From NCBI RefSeq assembly GCF_902488755.1, contig NZ_CABTXF010000002.1:1-64000 (forward strand): a stretch of 64,000 nt of DNA, given 5' to 3'. Both the position numbers and the translations under genes were made by a program. The stretch is from an uncultured Murdochiella sp. Lineage in GTDB: Bacteria > Bacillota > Clostridia > Tissierellales > Peptoniphilaceae. The notes below the pieces were generated by a model. It did not search any database, was not told where the DNA came from, and was given only the letters and a program-made list of their open reading frames with translations. This document shows positions 9,355 through 18,620 of this stretch, piece after piece (the first letter of the stretch is position 1; the number at the start of each line of letters is the position of its first letter).

Positions 9355-9972
9355 ATGAAGAATAAGAAAAACAAGGTGACCGTAGAAGAAATGCTTCACG
9401 AAGAAGAGCCGGTCGAAAAAGAGATTGACGACACAGCCGTTGAAGGGGAAGAGGCCGAAAGTCAAAACGCGGTTGAAGAAGAGAACGCCACAGAAGAAAA
9501 TTTTGAAACCGAAGTGGATGATGCTGAAAAAGCATCGGCGAACGAAATGGAAAATCCGGAACAGGAAGAAATTGCGCAGCGGTATCTACGCTTGCAGGCG
9601 GATTTTCAGAATTATAAACGTCGCAGCGAAGAGGAACAGAAAAATACCGTTCGTTATGCCAATGAGCGCTTAATCCTTCAGTTCCTTGATGTGGTGGATA
9701 ATTTTGAACGAGCGCTGGCGACCGAAAAGGAACACGACAATTTTTATCTGGGCATGGAAATGATTCATGCGCAGTTACGCGAGATATTGGAAAAGAACGG
9801 GGTGGAAGCCGTTGTGGCGGATGGCGAAGCCTTTGACCCGAATCTGCATCATGCGGTGCTTACCGAAGAGAGTGCGGAAGTCGAGGAAGGACACGTTATC
9901 GAAACCCTGCAGACAGGATATATGTTGAATGGAAAATTGATTCGGCCCGCCATGGTAAAAGTGGCGAAATAG
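9355..9972 (+). CDS. grpE: Nucleotide exchange factor GrpE
   Basis: Releases ADP from DnaK in the Hsp70 cycle. The first 75 residues are a very acidic, low-complexity tail. A long coiled coil (RYLRLQADFQNYKRR region) and the beta-domain ending GKLIRPAMVKVAK follow. ATG 9355 is chosen because GGAAAGGAGG lies just upstream; an earlier in-frame ATG at 9322 lacks this. 205 residues is typical. Second gene of the heat-shock operon. Confidence 0.95.
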   Translation: MKNKKNKVTVEEMLHEEEPVEKEIDDTAVEGEEAESQNAVEEENATEENFETEVDDAEKASANEMENPEQEEIAQRYLRLQADFQNYKRRSEEEQKNTVRYANERLILQFLDVVDNFERALATEKEHDNFYLGMEMIHAQLREILEKNGVEAVVADGEAFDPNLHHAVLTEESAEVEEGHVIETLQTGYMLNGKLIRPAMVKVAK

Positions 9973-9996
9973 GGCTGAGCGACAAGGAGGAAAAGT

Positions 9997-11847
9997 ATGG
10001 GAAAAATTATCGGTATTGACTTGGGAACGACGAACTCGGCAGTGGCGATTATGGAAGGTGGTCAGGCGACCATTATTCCGAATGCGGAGGGCAATCGCAC
10101 CACGCCGTCTGTTGTAGCGTTTACAAAAGATGGCGAGCGCTTGGTCGGCGAAACGGCTAAACGACAGGCCATTATGAATCCGGATCGCACGATTGCTTCG
10201 ATTAAACGCGATATGGGAACAGACCGCAAGGTTACCATTGACGGCAAAGCGTATACGCCGCAGGAGATTTCTGCCATGACGTTGCAGAAGCTGAAAGCCG
10301 ACGCGGAAAGTTATCTTGGACAGTCGGTTTCCGAAGCGGTCATCACTGTTCCGGCGTATTTTACGGATGCGCAGCGTCAGGCGACGAAGGATGCCGGAAA
10401 AATTGCTGGCTTGGATGTCAAGCGTATCATCAACGAACCGACGGCTGCGGCGCTGGCTTACGGTGTCGATAAAGACGAAGAATCTTCCAAGATTATGGTA
10501 TTCGACTTGGGCGGTGGTACGTTCGATGTTTCCATTTTGGAAGTGGGCGACGGCGTGTTTGAAGTGCTTTCCACGCGCGGAAACAACCGTTTGGGTGGCG
10601 ATGACTTCGATAACGCCCTGATGGACTACATTGCGGAAGACTTTAAGAAAGAAAATGGTGTGGATTTGCGTTTAGATCCTACCAGCGATCAGCGTTTGAA
10701 GGATGCTGCGGAAAAGGCGAAGAAAGAGCTTTCGAGCGCCATGACATCGACCATTAATCTGCCCTTCATCACGGCAGTCAACGGTCAGCCGGTGCATCTT
10801 AACATGTCGGTGACTCGCGCGAAGTTTGAAGAGCTTATCGCTCCCATCGTGAAAAAGACGGAAGAGCCGGTGCTTAACGCCTTAAAGGATGCCAATCTCA
10901 CGGCTTCCGACCTGAATAAGGTTTTGCTCGTCGGCGGTTCTACCCGTGTTCCGATGGTGCAGGATCTGGTAAAGAAGCTCACGGGAAAAGATCCGCAGAA
11001 AGATATCAATCCGGACGAGTGTGTGGCTCTTGGCGCGGCGGTTCAGGGCGGTGTGCTGACCGGCGAAGTAAAAGACTTGCTTCTGTTGGATGTCACCCCT
11101 CTGTCATTGGGGCTGGAAACGCTCGGCGGCGTTACGACCGTATTAATTCCGCGCAATACCACGATTCCGACGAAGAAGAGCCAAACCTTCACGACGGCGG
11201 CGGATAACCAGACTTCGGTAGATATCCATGTTCTGCAAGGGGAACGTGAAATGGCGGCGGATAATACGACACTGGGTCGTTTCCAGCTTTCGGGAATTCC
11301 TGCGGCACGCCGCGGTATTCCGCAAATTGAAGTCACCTTCGATATTGATGCCAACGGCATCGTCAATGTCAGCGCCAAAGACATGGGAACGGGCAAAGAA
11401 CAGAAGATTACCATCACATCTTCCACGCATCTTTCGGATGAGGAAATTGACCGTCGTGTAAAAGAGGCGGAGCAATTTGCCGAGGAGGATAAGAAGAAAA
11501 AAGAGCTTATCGAAGTCAAAAATCAGGCGGAGTCACTGATTTATCAGACGGAAAACACGCTCAAGGAACTGGGCGATAAAGTGGCAGAAGACGAAAAGAA
11601 AAAGGTAGAAGAGAAGATTACGGCGCTTAAAGATGTCGTCGGAAGCGAAAATCTGGATGACATTAAAAAACGTACAGAAGCACTTACCGGTGAATTGAAT
11701 ACACTTTCGCAGAAATTGTACGCACAAGCCGGTCAACAAGCAGGCGAAGCCAATGCAGAAGCAGGTGCGCAGGGTGCCGGTCAAGGGGATGATGTTGTCG
11801 ATGCGGATTATGAAGTCGTCGATGAAGAGGAACCCAAAGACAATTAA
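9997..11847 (+). CDS. dnaK: Molecular chaperone DnaK (Hsp70)
   Basis: ATP-dependent chaperone of 616 residues. The ATPase domain starts GIDLGTTNS and contains the phosphate-binding DLGGGTFD. The conserved linker [13 protein letters not shown] precedes the substrate-binding domain and lid. The C-terminus is Gly/Ala/Gln-rich and ends in an acidic EEVD-like [19 protein letters not shown] hairpin follows, so dnaJ may be partly uncoupled from the CIRCE promoter. Confidence 0.98.
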   Translation: MGKIIGIDLGTTNSAVAIMEGGQATIIPNAEGNRTTPSVVAFTKDGERLVGETAKRQAIMNPDRTIASIKRDMGTDRKVTIDGKAYTPQEISAMTLQKLKADAESYLGQSVSEAVITVPAYFTDAQRQATKDAGKIAGLDVKRIINEPTAAALAYGVDKDEESSKIMVFDLGGGTFDVSILEVGDGVFEVLSTRGNNRLGGDDFDNALMDYIAEDFKKENGVDLRLDPTSDQRLKDAAEKAKKELSSAMTSTINLPFITAVNGQPVHLNMSVTRAKFEELIAPIVKKTEEPVLNALKDANLTASDLNKVLLVGGSTRVPMVQDLVKKLTGKDPQKDINPDECVALGAAVQGGVLTGEVKDLLLLDVTPLSLGLETLGGVTTVLIPRNTTIPTKKSQTFTTAADNQTSVDIHVLQGEREMAADNTTLGRFQLSGIPAARRGIPQIEVTFDIDANGIVNVSAKDMGTGKEQKITITSSTHLSDEEIDRRVKEAEQFAEEDKKKKELIEVKNQAESLIYQTENTLKELGDKVAEDEKKKVEEKITALKDVVGSENLDDIKKRTEALTGELNTLSQKLYAQAGQQAGEANAEAGAQGAGQGDDVVDADYEVVDEEEPKDN

Positions 11848-11866
11848 ACTAAACGCCGGGAACATA

Positions 11867-11896
11867 AAGAAAGGGCACCTTGGTGCCCTTTTCTTT
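11867..11896 (+). terminator. Hairpin terminator between dnaK and dnaJ
   Basis: GGGCACC (11873-11879) pairs with GGTGCCC (11882-11888), flanked by AAA and TTTT. The tight loop and interrupted T run suggest partial termination that lowers dnaJ-prmA-mtaB expression relative to dnaK. Confidence 0.75.
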
Positions 11897-11946
11897 GTGT
11901 AAACTTTCGATTACAATGACTCTTTAGTGTAAGAAAGGAGCCGACT

Positions 11947-13068
11947 TTGCAAGATCCGTATGAAGTCCTCGGCGTAAAACGCGACGCCGAAATTGGCGAT
12001 ATCAAAAAAGCATATCGTCGAAAAGCGAAACAGTACCATCCTGACCTTAATCCGGGAGATGAAAAGGCAGCAAAAAAGTTTAATGATTTAAGCGAGGCGT
12101 ACGGCATTCTGCAGGATCCGGAAAAACGTCGGCTTTATGATACCTACGGCGAGGCCGCTTTTGAGAATGGCATGAACGGTGGTACGGGTGGCTTCGGCTT
12201 TGATATGAATGATATTTTCGGCGACTTATTCGGCGATTTATTCGGTAGACGTTCTTCTGGCGTGCAAGATAGTCACCGTGCCCGTCGCGGTGCAGATATC
12301 CGTAAAGAATTGCAGCTTAGCTTTCGCGAGGCGTATTTCGGTGTAGAAAAGACGATAACCATTCGGCGAGAAAGTGAATGCAGTCACTGTCATGGTACAG
12401 GCGCAAAGGATGGGACTGCTAAAAAAACATGTCCGACCTGTCATGGAAATGGTGTAGTGAATCGGGAAGTGCATACCCCTTTCGGGCGCATGATTCAACA
12501 GGTCACGTGCAGCACCTGCAATGGGCGTGGCGAAATCATTGAAGAGACGTGTCCGCATTGCCACGGTCAGGGAAGAGAGATCGAAAATCGCACACTTTCG
12601 GTGAAAATTCCTGCCGGCGTGGCGGATGGCAATATATTGCCGATGCGCGGTCAGGGTCATGGTGGTGCAAATGGTGGACCGGCAGGCGATGTCTATATCG
12701 TTCTTCGGGTTGCGCTATCTGCATTTTACGAACGCCATGGCAATGACCTGTATTTTGAGTTGCCTATCTCCTTTGTGCAAGCCACGTTGGGCGATGAGGT
12801 GGAAGTGCCGACCATGGAAGGAAAAGAAACGTTCCGCATTCCGAAGGGAACACAAACGGGCACCCGTTTTACACTTGTGGGGAAGGGCGTCCCCGATGTG
12901 CGCTCTAAGAGAAGAGGGGATTTGCATTTCGTCGTGGATATTCAAACGCCGACACACCTCAATGAAGAACAAGCGGAGGCTCTTCGTGCGTATGCCAAAG
13001 TGATGGGCGATACGGTCGAGGAAAAGCAGAAGAATTTCTGGGAAAAGGTAAAGGAACTATTTGACTGA
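11947..13068 (+). CDS. dnaJ: Co-chaperone DnaJ (Hsp40)
   Basis: A 373-residue class A J-protein. The J domain has HPD at residues 31-33. A Gly/Phe-rich linker follows, then four C-x2-C-x-G-x-G zinc motifs from about residue 145 to 205, then the substrate-binding C-terminal domains. The start is TTG 11947, six bases after the strong SD AAGAAAGGAG. It delivers substrate to DnaK and triggers ATP hydrolysis. The stop overlaps the prmA start by one base. Confidence 0.96.
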   Translation: MQDPYEVLGVKRDAEIGDIKKAYRRKAKQYHPDLNPGDEKAAKKFNDLSEAYGILQDPEKRRLYDTYGEAAFENGMNGGTGGFGFDMNDIFGDLFGDLFGRRSSGVQDSHRARRGADIRKELQLSFREAYFGVEKTITIRRESECSHCHGTGAKDGTAKKTCPTCHGNGVVNREVHTPFGRMIQQVTCSTCNGRGEIIEETCPHCHGQGREIENRTLSVKIPAGVADGNILPMRGQGHGGANGGPAGDVYIVLRVALSAFYERHGNDLYFELPISFVQATLGDEVEVPTMEGKETFRIPKGTQTGTRFTLVGKGVPDVRSKRRGDLHFVVDIQTPTHLNEEQAEALRAYAKVMGDTVEEKQKNFWEKVKELFD

Positions 13069-14114
13069 TGCAAGAGACGTTTTTACAAGTGACCATGATC
13101 TATTCCCGACAATGGGAAGAGACGGCGGAAGCTCTTCTTGCCGAAAGCGACACGCTGGGCACGCAAACGCTCGATTCGGCGACGGTTGCCCAGTATGAGG
13201 CGCATCATCCGGACTGGGAACTTGCTGATGCAAAGGCCTTGCACGCCGCTTGGCAGCGTGAGGTGCAGCAGGCGACAGAGGAGACGGCGGAGGAGGACGA
13301 AGTTATACAGCTGGTCTTCTTCTCGGATGATGCTTATGGTCATCAGGCATTGGAACGTTTGGAACGCCTCTGCTATGAGCAATATGGCGGTGAAATTCGC
13401 ATCCTGCAAGAAAAGCGAGTAGACAACTCGCATTGGGAAGAAGAATGGAAAAAGACGTATCGTCCTCTTTCTCTCGGAAAGACCATGGAGATTGTTCCTT
13501 CTTGGTTGGAACCGACCGACACGACGCGCCTTCCTATTTTTATTGAGCCGGGCATGGCATTTGGCACGGGCACGCATGAAACAACGGCATTGTGTCTCGA
13601 GGCATTGGAACGCTTATCCTTAGCAGAAAAGAGTGGACTTGATCTCGGAACGGGTTCGGGGATTCTTGCCATCTATATGAAAAAACGAGGGATGCGCGAG
13701 GTACTTGCTACGGACATCAGTGCGGATGCTTTGCGTTCTGCGCGGAACAATGCAAAACGAAATCAGGTTGACATTCTCTTTCTCGAGAGTGATTTGCTTG
13801 CCAACGTAGAGGGGCGATTTGACGTTTTGGTATCCAATATTTTGGCAGAACCTCTGCTGCGTTTGCTGCCTGATGTATCGCGTGTGCTGAATCCCAAGGC
13901 GAACCTTGTGCTTTCCGGACTTCTGGCAACGCAACAGGAAGAGATTTGCTCTGCTTTATCCAAATTGGGCTTTCTGATTACGCGCCAAACGGTTATGGGC
14001 GAGTGGGCAAGTGTAGAAGCCGTTGCTCCAACGACGGAAAAAATCGATGCGAAGGAGCAAAACGATGCCTCCGGTGCAACGAAGGGCAAAACGAACGAGA
14101 CGATGCCATCATGA
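13068..14114 (+). CDS. prmA: Ribosomal protein L11 methyltransferase
   Basis: SAM-dependent methylation of L11. The N-terminal substrate-recognition domain covers about 1-130. The Rossmann methyltransferase has DLGTGSG near 192 and the catalytic-loop segment VSNILAEPL near 260. The last 25 or so residues (Lys/Thr/Ala-rich) go beyond the usual end of about 315. ATG overlaps the dnaJ stop in TGATG, and its own stop overlaps mtaB in ATGA, so all three are translationally coupled. Confidence 0.92.
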   Translation: MQETFLQVTMIYSRQWEETAEALLAESDTLGTQTLDSATVAQYEAHHPDWELADAKALHAAWQREVQQATEETAEEDEVIQLVFFSDDAYGHQALERLERLCYEQYGGEIRILQEKRVDNSHWEEEWKKTYRPLSLGKTMEIVPSWLEPTDTTRLPIFIEPGMAFGTGTHETTALCLEALERLSLAEKSGLDLGTGSGILAIYMKKRGMREVLATDISADALRSARNNAKRNQVDILFLESDLLANVEGRFDVLVSNILAEPLLRLLPDVSRVLNPKANLVLSGLLATQQEEICSALSKLGFLITRQTVMGEWASVEAVAPTTEKIDAKEQNDASGATKGKTNETMPS

Positions 14115-15517
14115 AGCGTGTCAAATTCCATACATTGGGCTGTAAAGTCAATCAATATGAAACGGAAGCCATGGAAGAACTTTTCCTGCAGGAAGGATAC
14201 CATCTTGCCGAAGAAGGGCAACCGGCGGATGTCGTTGTCATCAACACCTGTACGGTGACGCATACCTCAGATGCAAAAAGTCGCCAGCAAGTGCGCAAGA
14301 TGAAACGGGAGAATCCTCATGCGGTCATTGCGGTAGTGGGGTGCTATGCGCAGGTGGCGGCAGAGGCGCTCTCCACCCTTCCGGAAGTGGATATTCTTCT
14401 TGGCACAAAGGGGCGACAACGTCTGCCTTCCTTAGTAGAAAAGGTAAGACAAACGGGAGAACAACAAATCGCGGTGCAAAACCTCGAGGAAGTAACGGAT
14501 TTCGATGCGCTGACGATTGAAACGGAACAATCTACGACGCGTGCGACGCTAAAAATTCAGGAAGGTTGCGATATGTTTTGTTCGTATTGCATCATTCCCT
14601 ACGCCCGTGGGCATATCGCTTCGCGCCCTTTTCCGTCCATCGTAGAAGAAGCGAAGACGCTTGCCCAAAAAGGGTTCAAAGAGTTGGTTCTCACCGGCAT
14701 CCACGTCGCCAGTTACGGGAAAGAGCCCCATTTTCGTGCGCAATCGCCGGATACGGAGCTTACGGATGTTATTGAAGCGGTAGCGGCTATTCCGGAAATT
14801 CATCGCATTCGCCTGTCGAGCATCGAGCCGCGGTGGGTAACACGAGAGAAACTCGAACGTTTGGCGGCTACGGAAAAACTTTGTCCGCACTTTCATCTCT
14901 CCTTGCAAAGCGGATCGGATCGCATTCTCCAAAAAATGAATCGACAGTATACAACCGCACTGTATGCCGAAAAGGTAGAAGCCATTCGCCGCATCTTTCC
15001 GGATGCCGGATTGACAACGGATGTCATCGTTGGTTTTCCGGAGGAACGAGAAGAAGATTTTCAAGACACGATGACATTTACCCGCGAGATCGGTTTTTCC
15101 CGTATGCACATTTTTCCGTATTCGCCGCGACGGGGCACTCCTGCGGCGCTTTTTACCGGGCAGATCGATGCCGCAGTAAAGAAGGAACGTGCCGCTCGGC
15201 TGGCGGAGCAGGAAATCACTATGCGGCATGCTTTTATGGAGCACATGGTCGGGAAAACCGTCTCGGTACTCACGGAAGAAAAACGGGACGAAAAGGGACG
15301 CTATAGTGGCTATTCAGGGAATTACCTGCGCGTCGCTATAGGCACGGAGAAGGAGAAAGTAAAATTCTCCCGAGAGGAAACGCCGGATGGTGGACAGGAT
15401 GCTTCCGCTTTCGTGTCGCCTGCACCGGTTGTCAATCAGATTTATCCTGTACGCATTTTGCGACGGGATGGAGAGGAACTGGTCGGGGTAACGACCGAAA
15501 AGGAGAAGGACGCATGA
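14111..15517 (+). CDS. mtaB: tRNA t6A37 methylthiotransferase MtaB
   Basis: Converts t6A37 to ms2t6A in tRNAs reading ANN codons. The N-terminal UPF0004 domain starts FHTLGCKVNQYE with Cys11; further conserved cysteines lie in NTCTVTH and VGCYAQ. The radical SAM triad is Cys153, Cys157 and Cys160. A TRAM domain closes the 468 residues. The start MKRVKFHTLGCKVN at ATG 14111 overlaps the prmA stop by four bases; an upstream in-frame extension within prmA is not family-like. rsmE, which usually sits between prmA and mtaB, is absent here and lies at 18620. Confidence 0.95.
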   Translation: MKRVKFHTLGCKVNQYETEAMEELFLQEGYHLAEEGQPADVVVINTCTVTHTSDAKSRQQVRKMKRENPHAVIAVVGCYAQVAAEALSTLPEVDILLGTKGRQRLPSLVEKVRQTGEQQIAVQNLEEVTDFDALTIETEQSTTRATLKIQEGCDMFCSYCIIPYARGHIASRPFPSIVEEAKTLAQKGFKELVLTGIHVASYGKEPHFRAQSPDTELTDVIEAVAAIPEIHRIRLSSIEPRWVTREKLERLAATEKLCPHFHLSLQSGSDRILQKMNRQYTTALYAEKVEAIRRIFPDAGLTTDVIVGFPEEREEDFQDTMTFTREIGFSRMHIFPYSPRRGTPAALFTGQIDAAVKKERAARLAEQEITMRHAFMEHMVGKTVSVLTEEKRDEKGRYSGYSGNYLRVAIGTEKEKVKFSREETPDGGQDASAFVSPAPVVNQIYPVRILRRDGEELVGVTTEKEKDA

Positions 15518-16557
15518 AAAATACGCTACATCCCATTCGTGACTATTGGACGACGGTGTTAAATGGGATGGCTTGGGGGTTGTTTTCCTCGTTACTCATC
15601 GGGTTAATCATTAAACAGATAGGAACGCTCGCACATATTCCGCTATTGGTCACCATGGGAACGATCGCACAAAAGCTCATGGGTCCGGCCATTGGTGTCG
15701 GAATTGCTGCGGTATTGGACGCTCCTGCGTTGGTCACCCTCTCCGCTGTAGTATTAGGTGCGCTTGGTGCAGGCAGTATTACCGTCGATGCGACAGGTGT
15801 AGCTTCTATAGGCATTGGCGAGCCTGTTGGCGCTTTTGTCGCTGCGCTTGCCGGGGTAGAAGTTGGTCGCCGTGTTGCGGGAAAAACACCTGTCGATATT
15901 GTACTTGTGCCTTTCGTGACCATCGTTACGGGCGGTCTGGTCGGCTTTTTCTTAGCACCGTATATTTCCAATATGATGAATGGTTTGGGGGATCTCATTA
16001 ACCGTGCTACGCAGCTGCAGCCCATCCCGATGGGGATTGTCTTGAGTGTTGTCATGGGGATGATTCTCACACTGCCGATTTCCAGTGCGGCACTATCGAT
16101 TTCTCTTGGCCTTTCCGGGCTGGCTGCCGGCGCGGCAACAGTAGGATGTTGCTGCAATATGATCGGTTTTGCGATTATTTCCTATCGGGATAACGGATTT
16201 GGCGGAAGTCTGGCGCAGGGCATTGGAACCTCTATGCTGCAAATGCCCAACATCATCAAAAAACCGATTGTATGGCTTCCTGCCATCGTTTCTTCGGCAA
16301 TTTTGGGCCCGATTTCCACGGCGGTTTTGGGGATGACCTCCAACGCTTCCGGCGCGGGCATGGGCACCAGTGGATTGGTTGGTCAGTTTGCGATGCTGGA
16401 TGTGATGGGGCATTCTCCCTCTGTGCTGTTGCAAATGGGGATAATGCACTTTTTCGCTCCGGCGCTGCTTTCGTATGCGGTGTATCGGTTCATGTGCCGA
16501 CAAGGGTGGATTTCCTCTGGAGACCTCCGGTTGGCATTTGGTAAGCGAGAGAAGTAG
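15514..16557 (+). CDS. PTS EIIC-like membrane protein
   Basis: A very hydrophobic 347-residue protein with about ten membrane segments, rich in Gly and Ala (GALGAGSITVDATGVAS, GSLAQGIGTSML). It resembles the PTS_EIIC_2 family (PF13303), annotated as sugar-specific PTS IIC. No IIA, IIB or sugar gene is nearby, so transport substrate and PTS coupling are unproven. The start overlaps the mtaB stop (ATGA), making it the last gene of the rightward block. Confidence 0.75.
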   Translation: MKNTLHPIRDYWTTVLNGMAWGLFSSLLIGLIIKQIGTLAHIPLLVTMGTIAQKLMGPAIGVGIAAVLDAPALVTLSAVVLGALGAGSITVDATGVASIGIGEPVGAFVAALAGVEVGRRVAGKTPVDIVLVPFVTIVTGGLVGFFLAPYISNMMNGLGDLINRATQLQPIPMGIVLSVVMGMILTLPISSAALSISLGLSGLAAGAATVGCCCNMIGFAIISYRDNGFGGSLAQGIGTSMLQMPNIIKKPIVWLPAIVSSAILGPISTAVLGMTSNASGAGMGTSGLVGQFAMLDVMGHSPSVLLQMGIMHFFAPALLSYAVYRFMCRQGWISSGDLRLAFGKREK

Positions 16558-16572
16558 GAAAAGTGGCATAGC

Positions 16573-16601
16573 TTGCAGAAAGAATCAAATACCGATAAAA
16601 T
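16573..16601 (+). promoter_or_regulatory. Sigma-A promoter of the thiT riboswitch
   Basis: -35 TTGCAG (16573-16578), 17-base spacer, -10 TAAAAT (16596-16601), directly upstream of the TPP aptamer. Confidence 0.75.
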
Positions 16602-16612
16602 ATTCTTAATTC

Positions 16613-16695
16613 AATATCGACTGGGGGTGCTACGGCTGAGAGGTGAAAACCAACCCTAAACCTGATCTATGTAATGATAGCGGAGGGAAGTTCGA
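16613..16695 (+). promoter_or_regulatory. TPP riboswitch aptamer (THI element)
   Basis: It carries the conserved THI-box parts in order: GGGGGTGC, CTGAGA, ACCCT, ACCTGATCT, AATGATAGCGGAGGGAAG. P1 forms from TCGACT and AGTTCGA at the two ends. A further eight-base pairing of TTCTTAAT (16603-16610) with ATTAAGAA (16704-16711) could close the whole element. It is followed by a terminator, so thiamine pyrophosphate should switch thiT off. Confidence 0.95.
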
Positions 16696-16718
16696 GTGAA
16701 TTCATTAAGAATTCCGTA

Positions 16719-16743
16719 ACGCCGCTCTGCGGCGTTTTTCTTT
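16719..16743 (+). terminator. Riboswitch expression-platform terminator
   Basis: ACGCCGC (16719-16725), TCT loop, GCGGCGT (16729-16735), then a T run. It lies between aptamer and thiT and is the likely ligand-dependent terminator. Confidence 0.88.
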
Positions 16744-16824
16744 TCCCGATATTGAACGGCTGTATGGGATTCTCCTATGACGCTAAGGCGTTGGAATAGG
16801 GAATCGAAAAAACAAGGAGGAAAC

Positions 16825-17433
16825 ATGGCGGAACAAACAGTAAACATGCCGAACAAAAACGGCATTTCGACGCGCATGGTGGCGGAAGCGGGGTTGATGA
16901 TTGCCTTAGCGAAGATTCTATCGTTTATCAAACTCTTTGAGATGCCGATGGGCGGAAGTGTCACCTTAGCGTCCATGGCGCCGATCCTTTTCTTTGCCAT
17001 TCGTTGGGGATGGAAAAAGGGGCTTTTGGTCGGTTTGGTCTATGGATTGGTGGACTATCTTTTGGGGGGCTATACCGTGCATCCGTTGCAGGTGTTGCTG
17101 GATTATCCATTGGCATACATGATGCTCGGCTTTGCCGGATTGCAACGCGCCTCGGAAAGCGATAGTTTTTTTTCGCATTTGCCTTCGCTCATTCTTGCGG
17201 TGGCTCTTCGTCTTGCCATGCATGTGCTTTCGGGCTGCGTGTTCTATTCTACGATTGACTTTACAGAGGCAGGCGCATCACTGTCACAGGCATTCACGCT
17301 TTCTAATATGGGCGCTGGCTTTGTCTACAGTCTGCAATATAACGGCGCATTTTTGGGAGCGGATTTTCTCATTTGTCTTGTTGTGCTTGCCCTTGTCTGG
17401 CAGCCACTACGAAAGCGCCTGCGTCGCATTTGA
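16825..17433 (+). CDS. thiT: Thiamine ECF transporter S component ThiT
   Basis: A 202-residue membrane protein with about six helices, matching the ThiT/YuaJ family. Family-type stretches are EAGLMIALAKILS near 17, the MGGSVTLASMAPI motif near 40, and the GLVYGLVDYLLGG region. It binds thiamine and works with the shared EcfA/EcfT energy module, which is not in this window. ATG 16825 is set by AAGGAGG; an in-frame ATG at 16777 lies before that SD. Control by the TPP riboswitch fits the function. Confidence 0.93.
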   Translation: MAEQTVNMPNKNGISTRMVAEAGLMIALAKILSFIKLFEMPMGGSVTLASMAPILFFAIRWGWKKGLLVGLVYGLVDYLLGGYTVHPLQVLLDYPLAYMMLGFAGLQRASESDSFFSHLPSLILAVALRLAMHVLSGCVFYSTIDFTEAGASLSQAFTLSNMGAGFVYSLQYNGAFLGADFLICLVVLALVWQPLRKRLRRI

Positions 17434-17467
17434 CAGATACGGAAAATAACGGATGGGAAAGCGGTAA

Positions 17468-17505
17468 TAAAAAGGAAGCTCGGATTTTTCGAGCTTCCTT
17501 TTTTA
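17468..17505. terminator. Bidirectional terminator between thiT and hsp20
   Basis: AAAAAGGAAGCTCG pairs with CGAGCTTCCTTTTTT. It has A and T runs on the two sides, so it can end thiT on the plus strand and hsp20 on the minus strand. Confidence 0.85.
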
Positions 17506-17540
17506 TTCCAAAACAAGTTTTTTACCGAGAAAGAGAAGCG

Positions 17541-17969
17541 TTATTGAATCGTGATGGACTTTCTCTTCGTTACTTCCTGTGCAAAGGGCAACTCTACGCG
17601 CAGGACGCCGTTTTCTAAACCGGCATGGATGGATTCCTCATCAATGTCGCCAAGACGAATCCGGCGAGAGCTGTTGACCATGCGACGCTCGCGGTGCAGA
17701 AAATGCTTTTCTTTGTCGCTCTCTTGCGTTTCCCCTTCCTGATGAACGGAGATAGTCAATACGCCTTCTTCCACTTCGACATCCACGTTTTCTTTTGTCA
17801 TGCCGGGAAGATCCGCCGTGACAATGTATTTATCTTCTTCTTTTTCTACATCTACTCGGAACGAATCGTAAGAGGGGTCCTCAATGCCGCCTTTGAAAAA
17901 ATCCTCAATCATGTTGTTCATGACATCTAAGCCGGGCGACAATGTCGTTCTATACGGTACCAGTTTCAT
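17541..17969 (-). CDS. Small heat shock protein (Hsp20/alpha-crystallin)
   Basis: ATP-independent holdase of 142 residues. The flexible N-terminal segment (MKLVPYRTTL) is followed by the alpha-crystallin domain from about 40 with ADLPGMTKENVDVEVEEGVLTI-like strands. The conserved A-x-x-x-n-GVL motif appears as HAGLENGVLRVELP near the end. The ATG at 17969 is chosen for the SD GGAGGAAAGGAG on the minus strand. A sigma-A promoter lies upstream and a CIRCE element beyond it, which suggests HrcA control. Confidence 0.92.
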   Translation of the reverse strand: MKLVPYRTTLSPGLDVMNNMIEDFFKGGIEDPSYDSFRVDVEKEEDKYIVTADLPGMTKENVDVEVEEGVLTISVHQEGETQESDKEKHFLHRERRMVNSSRRIRLGDIDEESIHAGLENGVLRVELPFAQEVTKRKSITIQ

Positions 17970-18036
17970 ACGGTCTCCTTTCCTCCCTATGGGAGCGATA
18001 CACATTAGTTCGTTGAGAGGCTCTCAACTTGTCTTT

Positions 18037-18064
18037 ATTATACCATCTTTGACTTTAATGTCAA
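18037..18064 (-). promoter_or_regulatory. Sigma-A promoter of hsp20
   Basis: On the minus strand TTGACA (18064-18059), 16-base spacer, TATAAT (18042-18037). Near-consensus hexamers. The -35 lies in a small palindrome TTGAC-N6-GTCAA. Confidence 0.82.
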
Positions 18065-18070
18065 GAGAAA

Positions 18071-18097
18071 TTAGCACTCATAGAAACAGAGTGATAA
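18071..18097. promoter_or_regulatory. Second CIRCE operator
   Basis: TTAGCACTC, nine bases, GAGTGATAA: the same arms as the hrcA operator. It lies six bases upstream of the hsp20 -35 rather than over the start site, and about 135 bases before the divergent regulator gene. HrcA could act on hsp20, on the rightward transcript, or on both. Confidence 0.9.
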
Positions 18098-18233
18098 TAC
18101 GAGGATAAAGCGTTACTCGTAAAGAAAAGTACGCAAAACGACAAGCTTTTCGTGAAGAATGCCGCAGTTAGGGTAAACTGGTAGCAAACATAAAAAGGAC
18201 GGAGGGTTTTCCCTTCCGTACAGAGGAGGCACT

Positions 18234-18620
18234 ATGCATAATATACATGACTCGGAAGAAAACTATCTCGAAGCCATTGTTGTGCTTGAGCGTGAGGTAG
18301 GGGTTGTGCGTTCTATAGATGTTGCCAACCATCTCGATTTGAGCCGTGCGTCGGTAAGCAACGCAATGAAGAAGCTGGAACAGGAAGGGCATGTGACCAT
18401 GCAAGAAGATGGTTCGCTGACCCTTTCTTCCTCAGGAAGGGCCATCGGGGAAGAGATTGATTTGCGCCACCGCACGTTGAAGGATTGGTTTTTGCATGTC
18501 GGCGTATCGCCGGAGGTTGCAGAAGACGATGCCTGTAAAGTGGAACATGCCATTTCAGCGGAGACATTCACCTGTCTACGGGCGTATTTTGACAATAATA
18601 TTCGGGAATCGAAAAAGTAA
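18234..18620 (+). CDS. DtxR/MntR-family metal-dependent regulator
   Basis: A 128-residue protein. The winged helix starts DSEENYLEAI, typical of DtxR/MntR, followed by VANHLDLSRASVSNAMKKLE for DNA contact. The dimerisation and metal domain has DLRHRTLKDWF and DACKVEHAIS, which supply Glu/His/Cys ligands. There is no SH3-like FeoA domain, so it is the short MntR/IdeR-like form. SD AGAGGAGG precedes ATG 18234. No metal transporter is adjacent, so its target is unknown. It overlaps rsmE by one base. Confidence 0.85.
   Translation: MHNIHDSEENYLEAIVVLEREVGVVRSIDVANHLDLSRASVSNAMKKLEQEGHVTMQEDGSLTLSSSGRAIGEEIDLRHRTLKDWFLHVGVSPEVAEDDACKVEHAISAETFTCLRAYFDNNIRESKK

Noticed and set aside
14549..15244. 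231-codon minus-strand frame inside mtaB
   Set aside because: Antisense shadow; the plus strand carries all radical SAM motifs in frame.
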